DNA of 64,000 bases from an uncultured Scytonema sp. (GTDB lineage Bacteria; Cyanobacteriota; Cyanobacteriia; Cyanobacteriales; Nostocaceae): NCBI GenBank assembly GCA_937873135.1, contig CALMVQ010000191.1:23260-87259 (forward strand), in the 5' to 3' direction. Each line of letters opens with the position of its first letter. Position 1 is the stretch's first letter. The position numbers and the translations under genes are program-made. The notes below the pieces were generated by a model. That model saw only the letters and a program-made list of their open reading frames with translations, was not told the DNA's origin and ran no database searches. This document shows, piece after piece, positions 7,317 to 17,775 of the stretch.

Positions 7317-8978
7317 CTAATTTCCAGTTTTCGGTTTTAGTGCTAACAGCATTTCGACTTGGCTGGTTGAATTGTCAGGACTGATAGCAGTCACTCCCAG
7401 ACCTCGAATAGAACTTAGAATGGTCATAGATTCAGGAGTAATAGGCTGCTGTTGTAGGGTGGCAAAGTTCTTTAATAAAGGGACAGCTTTGTCCATATCC
7501 AAGTAGAGGTAACCGCCATTTGGCTTTGGCAAAGAGTTGGTTACAGCTTTAAAGTTTTCGCTACTATCTAACATACTATTTTTAGGAGATGCGATCGCCT
7601 CTGCTATTGGACCACCAAGAGCCACAAATACGGTATCTTGGTTTAGCCAACCGTGTGATAGTAAAGCTCCTTGTTGGGGAATTTGCCATTCCGTGACATC
7701 TTTACCGCCGATATTTGTTTGAGCAATGTTTACTTGTTGTATTTTGACGAGGTTATCGAGTTTTGCGAAGGTGGCTTCAGCTGTCTTGCGATCGCTTGTA
7801 TGAAATATGAAAGCGCCCCCAACACCAATCGATGCTAATACACCTTGATTGGATGGAATCGCGGCGAACCCAAATTCTCCATCCATCCAGCCAAAAACAT
7901 CTTTATCTAAGTCAATATTGGCTATCTGGAATGAGGAACGAGTTTGCTGAAGGGCTTGACTCAGTTCTCTTGAATCTTTTGACTGTTCCACCAAACCTGC
8001 CCACCATCGAGAAATCCCCTGTCCACTAACAAGAGCAATGGTATCAGCTGGTAATTGAGATACCACTTGATTGGGAGTATTTTGATACTGGTATTTTACA
8101 AGTTGTGGATCTAGGTTGGCGATCGCCTTCATGCGCAATCCCGCATTATCGATCCCTACACCCGCCTCCAGAGATTTTACCTGTTTTAACTGTGCTAAGG
8201 TTTGTGGAGGTAACTGCGACGCCTGGGGACTTGCGGCGATTAATTGCTGTACCATAACTGCATAGTTTGGCACATACATTTGTGCTACCGTGTTTTCGAG
8301 ATTCACTCCTTTAGAGAGAAAATTGTTTGCGCCTTCTTGACTTGCAAAAGAAGGCTCTCCTTTAAAAGTATTAATAACTTTTTCTACCGCCTGTTGTTGA
8401 GTAGCAAATACGACTTGATCATTCAGAACTGCGCTGTATGTCAACTTGCCATTGTTTGTTGTTTCTATAATCTTTTCTCCTTTATAATCAGTTTCTTTTG
8501 CAGTAACGTCTTTTCTTTCCTTTAATTTGTTAGCAAAATTCAGAGCGCTTAGTTTATCCTTGATCCCTACTATTTTTAAAATATTGAGTTCTTGTGGCAC
8601 TTGCGGAGTTTTTTGTGTTGTCTGGGCTGACTCTGGTGGAAGTATCGCAATCATCACACCCCCAACCCAAGGTTTCAAATCTTTTTCGTAAGAAATATTG
8701 CTATCGCCGATGACTTGCTTGGTATAATCTTCTAAATCTTTTGCTAAAATATTTTGTGCTTCAGGAGTCCCAAACTGTTGTAACTTAGACCAAGCTTTCG
8801 AGTCAGTAGAAATGTATGTTGCCATTATTGCTTGAGCCGGTACTAATTTGGCGCTCTTCGTCGCACCTAACATTTCTCCAGTTGGACCATTCAAATACAT
8901 GTAGGCAGCGACACTTCCTGCTACCACTACTGCAGCACCAACAGCAGGGATTAAAAATTTCGTTTTTCTTTCCGGCAT
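7317..8978 (-). CDS. DUF3352-domain protein, membrane anchored
   Basis: A 553-residue protein when started at the ATG at 8978, which has AGAGGA about nine bases upstream. The longer reading to 9032 has no such site. An N-terminal basic tip and one hydrophobic segment (FLIPAVGAAVVVAGSVAAY) make a signal anchor, and the rest is predicted extracytoplasmic. The body matches the cyanobacterial DUF3352 type: a start near P-A-Q-A-I-M-A-T-Y, repeated alpha/beta segments, and phrases such as YKGEKI, GWMDGEFGFA and NGGYLYLDMD. The function is unknown for the family. It is monocistronic, divergent from the aminopeptidase gene. Confidence 0.7.
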   Translation of the reverse strand: MPERKTKFLIPAVGAAVVVAGSVAAYMYLNGPTGEMLGATKSAKLVPAQAIMATYISTDSKAWSKLQQFGTPEAQNILAKDLEDYTKQVIGDSNISYEKDLKPWVGGVMIAILPPESAQTTQKTPQVPQELNILKIVGIKDKLSALNFANKLKERKDVTAKETDYKGEKIIETTNNGKLTYSAVLNDQVVFATQQQAVEKVINTFKGEPSFASQEGANNFLSKGVNLENTVAQMYVPNYAVMVQQLIAASPQASQLPPQTLAQLKQVKSLEAGVGIDNAGLRMKAIANLDPQLVKYQYQNTPNQVVSQLPADTIALVSGQGISRWWAGLVEQSKDSRELSQALQQTRSSFQIANIDLDKDVFGWMDGEFGFAAIPSNQGVLASIGVGGAFIFHTSDRKTAEATFAKLDNLVKIQQVNIAQTNIGGKDVTEWQIPQQGALLSHGWLNQDTVFVALGGPIAEAIASPKNSMLDSSENFKAVTNSLPKPNGGYLYLDMDKAVPLLKNFATLQQQPITPESMTILSSIRGLGVTAISPDNSTSQVEMLLALKPKTGN

Positions 8979-9032
8979 TGTTATTATCCTCTTTATGCAC
9001 AAATTGCCTGTGATCGCCAGTATAAGCGTCAT

Positions 9033-9514
9033 TACATTCTGACGAATTCTCGGTATTTACTGATAAAATAAGTAATCATACACACTTTCTTGTTTGAATG
9101 GCTCCGAGAAATACTACAAAATCATGAAGACCAAATCCGATACGGATATGTTCTTCATAGAAAAAAATTAATTTGAAGAACAACAGCAAGTTATTCTAAA
9201 TCTATATGACAAATCAGGAGCATTTTCCCCCAATGAGAACCGATTCTAAGCATTAAGCATCATAAGTTGTCAGCCAGCATGATTTGTAGGAACTCGATTT
9301 GTGTCACCTATGTCTACAAAATTCTTTTCATAGCTGACAGCACGAGTGATAAGAGTGATAAATACTAACAATACATTTTTTAACTTAAAGACAGTAAAGT
9401 TGCTTTCATATAGAGCGTACATCAGGAGTTAATTTAGGAAATACATGCGGCGTCGCGGTTTTCCTTAACTATATCAAGTTCGAGTTGTCAGGATTACAAG
9501 GTCAGTAAGCATCA
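9033..9514. other. Divergent intergenic region, no gene seen
   Basis: An AT-rich gap between the DUF3352 gene (-) and the aminopeptidase gene (+). It must hold both promoters. The only item noted is the 15-mer TTTCCTTAACTATAT at 9460-9474, which also occurs at 4177-4191 just upstream of the GT2 gene. Confidence 0.4.
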
Positions 9515-12112
9515 ATGTTGCAGTATTCTTTTGATACAGAAAATAATCGGCACAAATCCTTTGAGTTACCAGGAGCAAAACCACACTACAATCCCGATCG
9601 CCCCGGACAAGTAGACCATATTTTCCTGGATCTTTGCCTGGATATCCCCAATCAAAGTTACCACGGTACTTGTAACATCACTTTAACACCTATTTGCAAT
9701 GGTGTTGAGCGTCTAACTTTAGATGCTGTCAACCTAAACATTCAATCTGTGGAAGTTGATGGAACAACGCAAAAGTTTGACTACGATGGGCAACAGTTGT
9801 CGATTGGATTAAATCCAGCAACACAGGTAGACAAGCAAATTACCATAGCGATCACTTATTCAGTTGAAAAACCTCAACGTGGGATCTACTTTATCCAACC
9901 AAGTACAGACTATCCCCACAAGCCCACTCAAGTTTGGACTCAGGGAGAAGATGAAGACTCTCGCTTCTGGTTTCCTTGTTTCGACTATCCGGGACAACTG
10001 TCAACCTCAGAAATTCGAGTCCGAGTCCCCAAACCTCTAATTGTTATTTCCAACGGTGAATTAATAGCTACACAAGATGATGGCGAATACAAAATCTATC
10101 ACTGGTTGCAGCAGCAAGTCCATCCTACCTACTTAATGACAATAGCCGTAGGGGACTTTGCTGAACTTCAGGATCAATGGCAGGAAAAACCCGTAACCTA
10201 CTATGTAGAAAAGGGACGCGAGGAAGATGCTAGACGCAGTATGGGAAAAACTCCTCGAATGATTGAGTTTTTGAGCGAAAAATACGGTTATCCTTACGCT
10301 TTTCCCAAATACGCCCAAGTCTGCGTTGATGACTTCATCTTTGGGGGGATGGAAAATACTTCCACAACACTGTTAACTGATCGATGTTTGCTGGATGAAA
10401 GAGCAGCATTAGATAATCGGAACACTGAGAGTTTAGTTGTTCATGAATTGGCACATCAGTGGTTTGGTGATTTGATAGTCATCAAGCATTGGTCTCATGC
10501 TTGGATTAAAGAGGGGATGGCATCCTACTCAGAGGTGATGTGGACAGAACACGAATATGGTAAACAAGAAGCAGCATATTATCGTTTACTAGAAGCTCAA
10601 AGTTATTTAGCTGAAGACAGCGATCGCTATCGCCGCCCAATGGTGACACACGTCTACCGGGAAGCGATCGAACTTTATGACCGTCATATATATGAAAAAG
10701 GGTCTTGTGTTTATCACATGATTCGGACGGAATTGGGAGAAGAATTGTTTTGGAAAGCAATTCAATTATTTGTACAAAGTAATACTTTCAAAACTGTAGA
10801 GACTGTAGATTTACTTAGGGCTATAGAACAGGCAACCGGGCGTAATCTCTTGTTCCTGTTTGACCAATATGTTTATCGTGGAGGTCATCCTGATTTTAAA
10901 GTGGCTTACTCTTGGGATGGAGATTCACATTTGGCGAAAGTGACAGTGACTCAAAATGGCGCAACACCAGGAAGTAATTCCAGCAGTGATTTGTTTGACT
11001 TAAAGATCCCGATTGGTTTTGGGTATGTCGAAGACAAGGTCGTTAGTGATTCCCAATCCAAAATCTTCACAGTACGGGTTCATGAGTACGAACAAAGTTT
11101 CTACTTCCCACTGTCAGAAAAGCCAAACTTTATCAGTTTTGATGTCGGAAACAATTACCTGAAAACAGTATTTTTAGAATACCCGGTACCGGAATTAAAA
11201 GCGCAGCTGGAATTTGACCCCGATCCGATTTCTCGAACCTATGCAGCCACAGCTTTAGCAAAAAAAGGTGGTTTGGAAGCAGTGAAGGCACTGTCAGCAG
11301 CACTAAAAAACGATCCCTTCTGGGGTGTGCGTGCTGAAGTGGCTAAACAATTGGTAGAAATCAAGTTAGAACAAGCTTTTGATGGGTTAGTGGCTGGATT
11401 GCAAGATGAGAATGCTTTAGTTAGGCGATCTGTCGTGGAGGCACTTGCGAAAATTAAAACCCGTGGAAGCTACAAAGCTGTAGCAGAACTTGTCCAAAAA
11501 GGAGATCCCAGTTATTACGTCGAAGCAGCAGCAGCTCGTACTATCGGTGCCATCGCGGCAATAGGAGAAGATAAAGCTCACGAAGAAAACGTACTCAAGC
11601 TGCTCTCCGAGATTTTGTCAGAAAAGGCAGGTTGGAATGAAGTGTTACGGAGTGGTGCGATCGCAGGTTTAGCCGCACTCAAAACTTCGGAAGCAGCTTT
11701 AAATTTGATTGCAGAATATATTAAAGTTGGTGTGCCACAACCCTTGCGTTTGGCGGCTATTCGTGCGCTCGGAAAAATTTCGATAGGTCAAAGTGCTGCA
11801 AACTTAGAAAAAATTTTAGAGCGATTGGCAGAAATATCCCTTGAACCCTTCTATTTAACCCAAATTGCTGTAGCCACAGCTTTGGGACAGATGGAAACTC
11901 CCAAGGCAATCAATATTTTGCAAGCGTTAGCTAACCAAACACCGGATGGGCGCGTGCGTCGCTATGCTGAAGAAGAGATTTCCAAAGTGCAAAAGAATGT
12001 TAGTACAGAAAGTACACTTCTTCAGTTACGTTCTGAATTAGATCAACTCAAACAACAAAATCAAGAACTTAGAAGCCGTTTGGAAAACTTGGAAGCGAAA
12101 TCAAAGGAGTAA
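9515..12112 (+). CDS. M1-family zinc aminopeptidase with C-terminal HEAT-like repeats
   Basis: An 865-residue protein. The N-terminal beta domain precedes the exopeptidase motif GGMEN (about 277-281) and the zinc motif HELAHQW (HExxH at 310-314), with the third ligand in the downstream KEGMASYSE segment. From about residue 555 the chain becomes a series of helical HEAT/PBS-lyase-like repeats (DPISRTYAATALAKKGG, DPFWGVRAEVAKQL, ENALVRRSVVEAL). It ends in a coiled coil of about 35 residues rich in Leu, Gln and Glu. The enzyme probably removes N-terminal residues from peptides in the cytoplasm, since no signal peptide is visible. A terminator-like hairpin lies just downstream. Confidence 0.9.
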   Translation: MLQYSFDTENNRHKSFELPGAKPHYNPDRPGQVDHIFLDLCLDIPNQSYHGTCNITLTPICNGVERLTLDAVNLNIQSVEVDGTTQKFDYDGQQLSIGLNPATQVDKQITIAITYSVEKPQRGIYFIQPSTDYPHKPTQVWTQGEDEDSRFWFPCFDYPGQLSTSEIRVRVPKPLIVISNGELIATQDDGEYKIYHWLQQQVHPTYLMTIAVGDFAELQDQWQEKPVTYYVEKGREEDARRSMGKTPRMIEFLSEKYGYPYAFPKYAQVCVDDFIFGGMENTSTTLLTDRCLLDERAALDNRNTESLVVHELAHQWFGDLIVIKHWSHAWIKEGMASYSEVMWTEHEYGKQEAAYYRLLEAQSYLAEDSDRYRRPMVTHVYREAIELYDRHIYEKGSCVYHMIRTELGEELFWKAIQLFVQSNTFKTVETVDLLRAIEQATGRNLLFLFDQYVYRGGHPDFKVAYSWDGDSHLAKVTVTQNGATPGSNSSSDLFDLKIPIGFGYVEDKVVSDSQSKIFTVRVHEYEQSFYFPLSEKPNFISFDVGNNYLKTVFLEYPVPELKAQLEFDPDPISRTYAATALAKKGGLEAVKALSAALKNDPFWGVRAEVAKQLVEIKLEQAFDGLVAGLQDENALVRRSVVEALAKIKTRGSYKAVAELVQKGDPSYYVEAAAARTIGAIAAIGEDKAHEENVLKLLSEILSEKAGWNEVLRSGAIAGLAALKTSEAALNLIAEYIKVGVPQPLRLAAIRALGKISIGQSAANLEKILERLAEISLEPFYLTQIAVATALGQMETPKAINILQALANQTPDGRVRRYAEEEISKVQKNVSTESTLLQLRSELDQLKQQNQELRSRLENLEAKSKE

Positions 12113-12155
12113 GCTATTAGCGATTAGCGGTTCAACTCAGAATTTAAATTTTTCC

Positions 12156-12188
12156 AAATCCTCATTCTTAAAGGATGAGGATTTTTTT
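12156..12188 (+). terminator. Rho-independent terminator of the aminopeptidase gene
   Basis: AAATCCTCATTC pairs with GGATGAGGATTT (one mismatch near the loop) and is followed by a run of seven T residues. It is 44 bases after the stop codon. Confidence 0.75.
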
Positions 12189-12220
12189 GTCTCACAGACT
12201 CGAGGGTGATAAGGCAGAAG

Positions 12221-12352
12221 TAAGTAGGTAGGCACTATAATTTCAAGGTATGTAACGAAACGTAAACTTGGTTAAAACTCTCTTCCCTTCAGCATAGCTG
12301 CCCTCTGCCTTCTGCCTTACCTCAACGACAATTTTTCATGCCCACCTACTTA
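12221..12352. mobile_element. MITE-like element with TAAGTAGGTRGGCA ends
   Basis: TAAGTAGGTAGGCA at 12221-12234 and TGCCCACCTACTTA at 12339-12352 are inverted copies with one mismatch in 14. They enclose 104 bases without an open frame. Size, ends and lack of coding content fit a non-autonomous miniature element. The rest of the gap to 12982 is AT-rich and non-coding, apart from a 19-base duplicate of the following gene's start region at 12853-12871. Confidence 0.55.
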
Positions 12353-12982
12353 TGTTCAAGGCAGCTATGAGTCACGGGAAACTCTATAAATGAATTAATT
12401 TCAGGAATTTCAATCAGGACGCCGTATTCGCGGATCGCTGTGCGTCTCTACCATCCGGAATTGCTGATTACCTGCAAGTCAAGGTTTTTGCATCTTTGAT
12501 TCCACATAACAGTACTAGAGGACTATCGCCATTTATGAAGTGATTGTAAAGTCTCTTTAATAAATGTTTGTATAGGATGGATCTAAATAGAGGTATCCTA
12601 TCATACTTCTGAGATTAATAAGAAAAAAAAGATACTAGGAAATATAAATTTATAGTAAAGATTTGATGAAGTTAGGGATATTTAAACTCAGAAATATTAC
12701 GATTTGATGTGTATTAAGTTCATATGTAAAGATAGCAAAGTATACGCATGTTTTTGAGAAAGTCAAGGAAATCCTAAGGGATTATACAATTATTGTGTTC
12801 CAAAAGTAAGTTTGGATTGGCGCTCATATACTAAGTATAGCTAGGTGAATCTTACTATTGGAGGAATTCAACATTGATAAAAATATTTAATTTGTAGAAA
12901 TACTGAACTCATTTGTTAAAGCTCTTCTAATTTTGGCTAAACTGCTCTCTGTTTGGATGCAACTTAATCCAAGGTCGGTGTT

Positions 12983-14200
12983 ATGCGTAAACCAGTTCTC
13001 ACAATTTTCTACCAGTTCAATCCCTGGAACACTACTATTGGAGGAATTCAAACACTTATCAATATTTTTATTAAGTATGCTCCAAGCGAGTTCGAGGTCA
13101 GACTCGTAGGTACAGGAGACAATCCAAATCAACCTTTGGGTAGATGGCAAGAAGCAGAATTTGCAGGTAGGGAGATCAGCTTTCTGCCTTTATTTATGTT
13201 GCAGAATGATAACTTTAGAAGTTTGATTCCGACAACGCTTAAGTATACAACTGCTCTCATAGGGCAATGCTTTGCTTCCGACTTCATGCACTTTTACAGA
13301 TTGGAACCAACTATAGCTACCCTTCATTGGTCAGGAGAAAAAACGCTTTTTATCCAAAACGACATAGAGGCGCAGATGAAATCTGCTGCAGATGATAAAA
13401 ATGCAATTCTCTGGCGACGATTTCCTGCCGGGTATTTTGCTCTTGAACGTCTGTTAGTTGGACAATTTAACCAGATTTTCTCGTGTAATACAGATGCATT
13501 AGAACTTTACCAAAAACGTTATCCGAAAATCAAAAACCGTGTTCACTTCCTGAAAAACACCTTCGATGAGGAAATTTTTTATCCGTTGTCTGTAGAAGAA
13601 CGCGATCGCCAAAGACGCAACCTGGCATTGAAGCTGGATCTTTCAGAAGATACACGGTTCGTCCTGTTTGCCGGTCGTCTGCATCCTCAAAAAGATCCAA
13701 TTCTGCTAGTACGTGCACAGGCAGCGCTTGAAGAACCGAACATTCACTTGTTGATTGCAGGTGATGGTGAGTTAGCCAGTCAAGTCCGTTCGGAAATTGG
13801 TCAATTGGGGCTGTCTGAACGGGTGACAATGCTAGGAGCACTGCGCCAAACCGAACTTGCCGATTTACACCGGATATGTAACTGTTTGGTTTTAACAAGT
13901 GCTTTTGAAGGTTTGCCTTTTGTGGTTCTGGAGGCGCTTGCCTGCGGAACACCAATCGTCACAACTCGATCTGGTGAAACCCCAAAACTCCTTTCTCCTG
14001 ACAATGGAGTTATTGTAGCGGAACGGACACCAGCTTGCATAGCAGATGCTTTGCGTCAAGTCGTACTGCATCCAGATAATTATCCCATAGCATCGTGTGT
14101 GCGGAAAGCCCAGCCTTATGCCGCCCGCACTGTTGTGAATGAAGTCTACAGCCAAATGTGGCAGCGTTGGGAGCAACGGCTCTCATCTGCTAGCACCTGA
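12983..14200 (+). CDS. Family 4 glycosyltransferase
   Basis: A 405-residue GT-B enzyme. The N-terminal acceptor domain opens with FNPWNTTIGGIQTL. The C-terminal donor domain has VLFAGRLHPQKDP and the EX7E motif in FEGLPFVVLEALACGTPIV. GT4 enzymes of this type transfer sugars with retention of configuration during exopolysaccharide or O-antigen assembly in the cytoplasm. AAGG sits upstream of the ATG. It is the first gene of the long + strand polysaccharide locus, and the next GT4 gene begins 44 bases after it. Confidence 0.9.
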   Translation: MRKPVLTIFYQFNPWNTTIGGIQTLINIFIKYAPSEFEVRLVGTGDNPNQPLGRWQEAEFAGREISFLPLFMLQNDNFRSLIPTTLKYTTALIGQCFASDFMHFYRLEPTIATLHWSGEKTLFIQNDIEAQMKSAADDKNAILWRRFPAGYFALERLLVGQFNQIFSCNTDALELYQKRYPKIKNRVHFLKNTFDEEIFYPLSVEERDRQRRNLALKLDLSEDTRFVLFAGRLHPQKDPILLVRAQAALEEPNIHLLIAGDGELASQVRSEIGQLGLSERVTMLGALRQTELADLHRICNCLVLTSAFEGLPFVVLEALACGTPIVTTRSGETPKLLSPDNGVIVAERTPACIADALRQVVLHPDNYPIASCVRKAQPYAARTVVNEVYSQMWQRWEQRLSSAST

Positions 14201-14244
14201 TGATTTACCCAGCACAGCAACACTAGAGAGCAAAACGAGAACAG

Positions 14245-15432
14245 ATGAAAATAGCTGTTATTGGTGCAAAAGGTCTACCACCCAAGCAAGGTGGCATTGA
14301 GCATTATTGTGCGGAAGTCTATCCCCGTATGGTGGAACAGGGTCATAGTGTGGATTTATTTGCCCGTTCCTCTTACACAGACTGTTCCTGGCAAGACCCT
14401 TATGACTACAAGGGGGTTCAAGTCATCTCCTTACCAGGTTTGCACCTTAGAGGAGTGGACGCCTTTATTACCTCAGCACTAGGGGCGATGGCTGCCACGG
14501 CAAAAAAATACGATATTGTTCATTTTCACGCACTGGGTCCATCTCTGTTTACTTGTTTACCGAAAATCTCTAATTCCACAAAGGTCGTTGTGACCTGTCA
14601 GGGACTAGATTGGCAACGGGCAAAGTGGGGCAGCTTTTCGACTCGCATTATTAAGATGGGGGAACAAGCCGCAGTCCGTTTTGCCGATGAAATCATTGTA
14701 GTGTCAGAAGCGCTTTCTACCTACTTTTCACAAACTTATGCCAGGAAGACAATTCACATACCTAATGCTCCTGCTAACTACGGGGAATCAGACCCAAATT
14801 TTGGCTACGGCACCCAACTCGGTCTAAAGCAGGGACGCTATATTCTGTTTTTAGGCAGACTGGTACCGGAAAAACGTCCTGACTTGCTTGTTGATGCCTT
14901 TTGTGATTTGAACCCAGTAGGATGGAAACTTGTTCTAGCTGGAGGCGTAAGCGATACAAAATCGTTCACATCAAAGCTGTTAGAAAAGGTGGCAAATAAT
15001 CGAAACATCGTATTTGCTGGTGAACTTCGAGGATCTCGTCTTTGGGAGATTGTCCGAGGATCTGGTTTGTTTTCACTGCCTTCCGATTTGGAGGGGTTAC
15101 CTCTGGCAATGTTAGAGGCGATGCGGGAAGGAATCCCAGTACTTGCAAGCAATATCCCACCTCACCAGCAACTCGTGAGTGAAGGGCGGGGAATGCTTTT
15201 TGAAGCAGGAAACCGCAAATCATGTATTCGTAACTTAGATTGGGCAATTCACCATCATCGAGAACTAGCAGCAATGGCAAAAAATGCACAAAGACATGTG
15301 CAGCATAACTATAGCTGGGATCGCATTACTTCAGAAACCTTAAAAATCTACAAAACATTGCATGAGTCCGAGCAAGTAGAAATATTGGAGCATAACCAAG
15401 AGGGACTCGCCGAAGTCATTGGGAAAAAATAG
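14245..15432 (+). CDS. Family 4 glycosyltransferase, rhamnosyltransferase-like N-terminus
   Basis: A 395-residue GT-B protein. It begins with IAVIGAKGLPPKQGGIEHY, the N-terminal GGIE/GGFE glycine loop typical of GT4 enzymes related to DUF1972-type rhamnosyltransferases. The donor domain has ILFLGRLVPEKRPDLL and the EX7E motif in LEGLPLAMLEAM. A role early in repeat-unit assembly is plausible because it directly precedes the Wzc-like gene, but the sugar specificity is not readable. It probably shares a transcript with the preceding GT4 gene. Confidence 0.88.
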   Translation: MKIAVIGAKGLPPKQGGIEHYCAEVYPRMVEQGHSVDLFARSSYTDCSWQDPYDYKGVQVISLPGLHLRGVDAFITSALGAMAATAKKYDIVHFHALGPSLFTCLPKISNSTKVVVTCQGLDWQRAKWGSFSTRIIKMGEQAAVRFADEIIVVSEALSTYFSQTYARKTIHIPNAPANYGESDPNFGYGTQLGLKQGRYILFLGRLVPEKRPDLLVDAFCDLNPVGWKLVLAGGVSDTKSFTSKLLEKVANNRNIVFAGELRGSRLWEIVRGSGLFSLPSDLEGLPLAMLEAMREGIPVLASNIPPHQQLVSEGRGMLFEAGNRKSCIRNLDWAIHHHRELAAMAKNAQRHVQHNYSWDRITSETLKIYKTLHESEQVEILEHNQEGLAEVIGKK

Positions 15433-15612
15433 GTGGTTTCTGGTAGCACGCAACTACGAAACCATTAGCCCGCAAATAGATGGCCTAAAAAAATCGCTTC
15501 GTATAAAAATAACACAACAGGGAACTACTACTGAATAATAAATAACAGTCTTAAACCGAATTGTCGATTAACTGATTTAACTTAACTGTCTCAAAAAACA
15601 AGGGTCTACGTA

Positions 15613-17769
15613 ATGGAAAAAGGCATTTCATACTTACTAGCTGTCATGCAACGGCGAAGTTTGCCCGCCCTAGCGACATTCGCAGCTGTAATTGGTGGGG
15701 CGATCGCCTACCTTACGGTCACCCCGCACCTGTACTCGGCATCAGGACGATTGATTTTGGACGACAAGAGGGTAAGTATTTCCGATTTAGGTCGTGATCT
15801 TACCCAAGTGCGCTCAAGTACACCAGGTGGTTCTAATCCTTTGGCTGACGAAGCAGAATTAATCAAGTCACAACGTGTTCTCAAACGAGCGCTGACTGAA
15901 CATATTGACCCTAATGTGAAACCAAAGCTCACGATTGAGGATCTGAACCGAAACTTGAGCGTCAAAATTGTTCCGGCTACCAACATTCTTCAGGTAAGTT
16001 ATCAAGGCAAAGATCCAGTCATGGCTGCCAAGCTGGTGAATGCAGTTTCTCAAGCAATGGTTGAGGATAGCACTCAAGTTATCCGTAAAGAAGCTGCAAG
16101 TGCAGTGAAATTTTTGCAAAAAGAGGTGCCTGAGGCTCGCAATCGTTTAGAAAAGACGGAAATTGCTGAAAACAAATACAGACAATCGAGTGGCATTATT
16201 GCTCTTGACGATCAGACGAAAAGCTTAGTCGCGAGTGTCGCTTCTTTAGAAGAGCAGCAGCGAACCTTATCTACACAACTCCAAGAGGCGAAGTCGCGGG
16301 ACGTATCATTACGGCAAATCACCGACGCCAAAGCTCTAAACAGCGCCTACGCAAATGTACGCGGTGGTCAAGATGAAGAACTTAAGAAGTTACGAGCCAA
16401 GTTGTCAGAGTTACAGACGCAGATTGTTGAAGCTCGGTTGCGTTTTACAGAGGACCATCCGACTGTAATCAAGCTAGTTCAGGAACGGAATACTCTACAG
16501 TCAGTCTACGCGAAAACCTTAGGAAGCGTGTCACCAGGGAGTCAGGACATCGCTCCCAAGACTGTCGCAGGCGATCAAATCAGTCAAGATCTGACATCCA
16601 AACTCATCGTCAATGAAATCGAGCGATCGGCAATTGAAAACAAGCTCAAAGTTGTGCAGTCCGATCTCAACAATCTCCATGCCCGCCTTGCAGCTCTACC
16701 AATGAAGCAGCAGCCACTGACTGCATTAGTCCGCACACGTCAAGAAGCCACAGAATCTGTAAAGTTACTGCAAAGCAAACTTGAAGAAGCACGGATTGCT
16801 GAAGCTCAACTTGTAGGCAATATCCAAATTATTGAGGCGGCTCAACCACCGACTAAACCCACTTCACCCAAGCAGAAAGTTGTATTAGTTGTGGCGGCTG
16901 CCTTTGGAAGTGTCTTAGCGATTGGCATTGTGCTGCTGTTAGAAGTCATGGACAATACACTGCGCGATGCTGCCGAAGCAGAAGAACTGCTGAAGCTGCC
17001 ATTGTTAGGAGTATTACCTCGTTTAACAGCGCAGACTCTCTCTCTTGCGCCTGCTGAAAGATTTTTAGATAATGTTGGCTCTGTTGAGCCTTACCGGATG
17101 CTCTTCAAAACGCTTGAGTTTCGCAATTCTGACCGATTGCGATCGCTTGTTGTCACAAGCACTATATCTGGAGAGGGTAAGTCGGTCGTTGCCTCGCACT
17201 TAGCTGCCGTCGCCGCTATGTTATCTTGGCGAACATTGATCATTGATGCCGATCTACGCAGACCAGTACAACATAACTTGTTCAAATTATTCCCTAAACC
17301 AGGGATTATAGATGTGATTGAGGGAGGATTATCTTTACAACAAGCAGTGCAGGCAACAGAGATTGAGAACCTTGATATATTGACTTGTGGAGAACTACGC
17401 AGACGCCCCTCGCAGTTGCTCGATTCTGTGGCGATGAAGTCTCTTATCGAAGACGCATCACAAGAATATGATTTAGTGATTATAGATACTCCGCCTTTAA
17501 GTGCTTGCGCTGATGCCTCTAGCTTGAGTCGTCACTGTGACGGAGTTGTTTTAGTCACACGTCCCGGCTTCACACTTAAGGAGGTATTATCAAGAGCAGT
17601 ATCAGAGTTAACGAAAAATCGCATTCCGATATTAGGTATGGTGGTGAATGGAATGACTAATTTAACAGAAAAGTATTACCGCTATCCTGTAAATGGTTAC
17701 CAGCCCAAAAAGCGTTTGACAGGTCTTGGAGGTTACCGTCAAAGGTTTGTAGAACGAGATGAGGTTTAG
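15613..17769 (+). CDS. Wzc-like polysaccharide co-polymerase / BY-kinase
   Basis: A 718-residue protein that joins a Wzz chain-length domain to a bacterial tyrosine kinase domain. There are two membrane segments, near residues 18-38 and 420-440, around a long periplasmic coiled coil. The cytoplasmic kinase has Walker A (STISGEGKSVVASH, about 514-527), Walker A' (LIIDADLRRP) and Walker B (VIIDTPPL). The C-terminus has clustered tyrosines (KYYRYPVNGY) suitable for autophosphorylation. Such proteins govern chain length and export in Wzx/Wzy-dependent systems. The O-antigen ligase/polymerase-like gene starts six bases downstream, so they are cotranscribed. No Wzx flippase or Wza-like outer-membrane gene is visible in the window. 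Confidence 0.92.
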   Translation: MEKGISYLLAVMQRRSLPALATFAAVIGGAIAYLTVTPHLYSASGRLILDDKRVSISDLGRDLTQVRSSTPGGSNPLADEAELIKSQRVLKRALTEHIDPNVKPKLTIEDLNRNLSVKIVPATNILQVSYQGKDPVMAAKLVNAVSQAMVEDSTQVIRKEAASAVKFLQKEVPEARNRLEKTEIAENKYRQSSGIIALDDQTKSLVASVASLEEQQRTLSTQLQEAKSRDVSLRQITDAKALNSAYANVRGGQDEELKKLRAKLSELQTQIVEARLRFTEDHPTVIKLVQERNTLQSVYAKTLGSVSPGSQDIAPKTVAGDQISQDLTSKLIVNEIERSAIENKLKVVQSDLNNLHARLAALPMKQQPLTALVRTRQEATESVKLLQSKLEEARIAEAQLVGNIQIIEAAQPPTKPTSPKQKVVLVVAAAFGSVLAIGIVLLLEVMDNTLRDAAEAEELLKLPLLGVLPRLTAQTLSLAPAERFLDNVGSVEPYRMLFKTLEFRNSDRLRSLVVTSTISGEGKSVVASHLAAVAAMLSWRTLIIDADLRRPVQHNLFKLFPKPGIIDVIEGGLSLQQAVQATEIENLDILTCGELRRRPSQLLDSVAMKSLIEDASQEYDLVIIDTPPLSACADASSLSRHCDGVVLVTRPGFTLKEVLSRAVSELTKNRIPILGMVVNGMTNLTEKYYRYPVNGYQPKKRLTGLGGYRQRFVERDEV

Positions 17770-17775
17770 GTAAAG

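Noticed and set aside
13530..13955. 141-residue minus-strand ORF
   Set aside because: Antisense to the donor domain of a GT4 gene with intact motifs.
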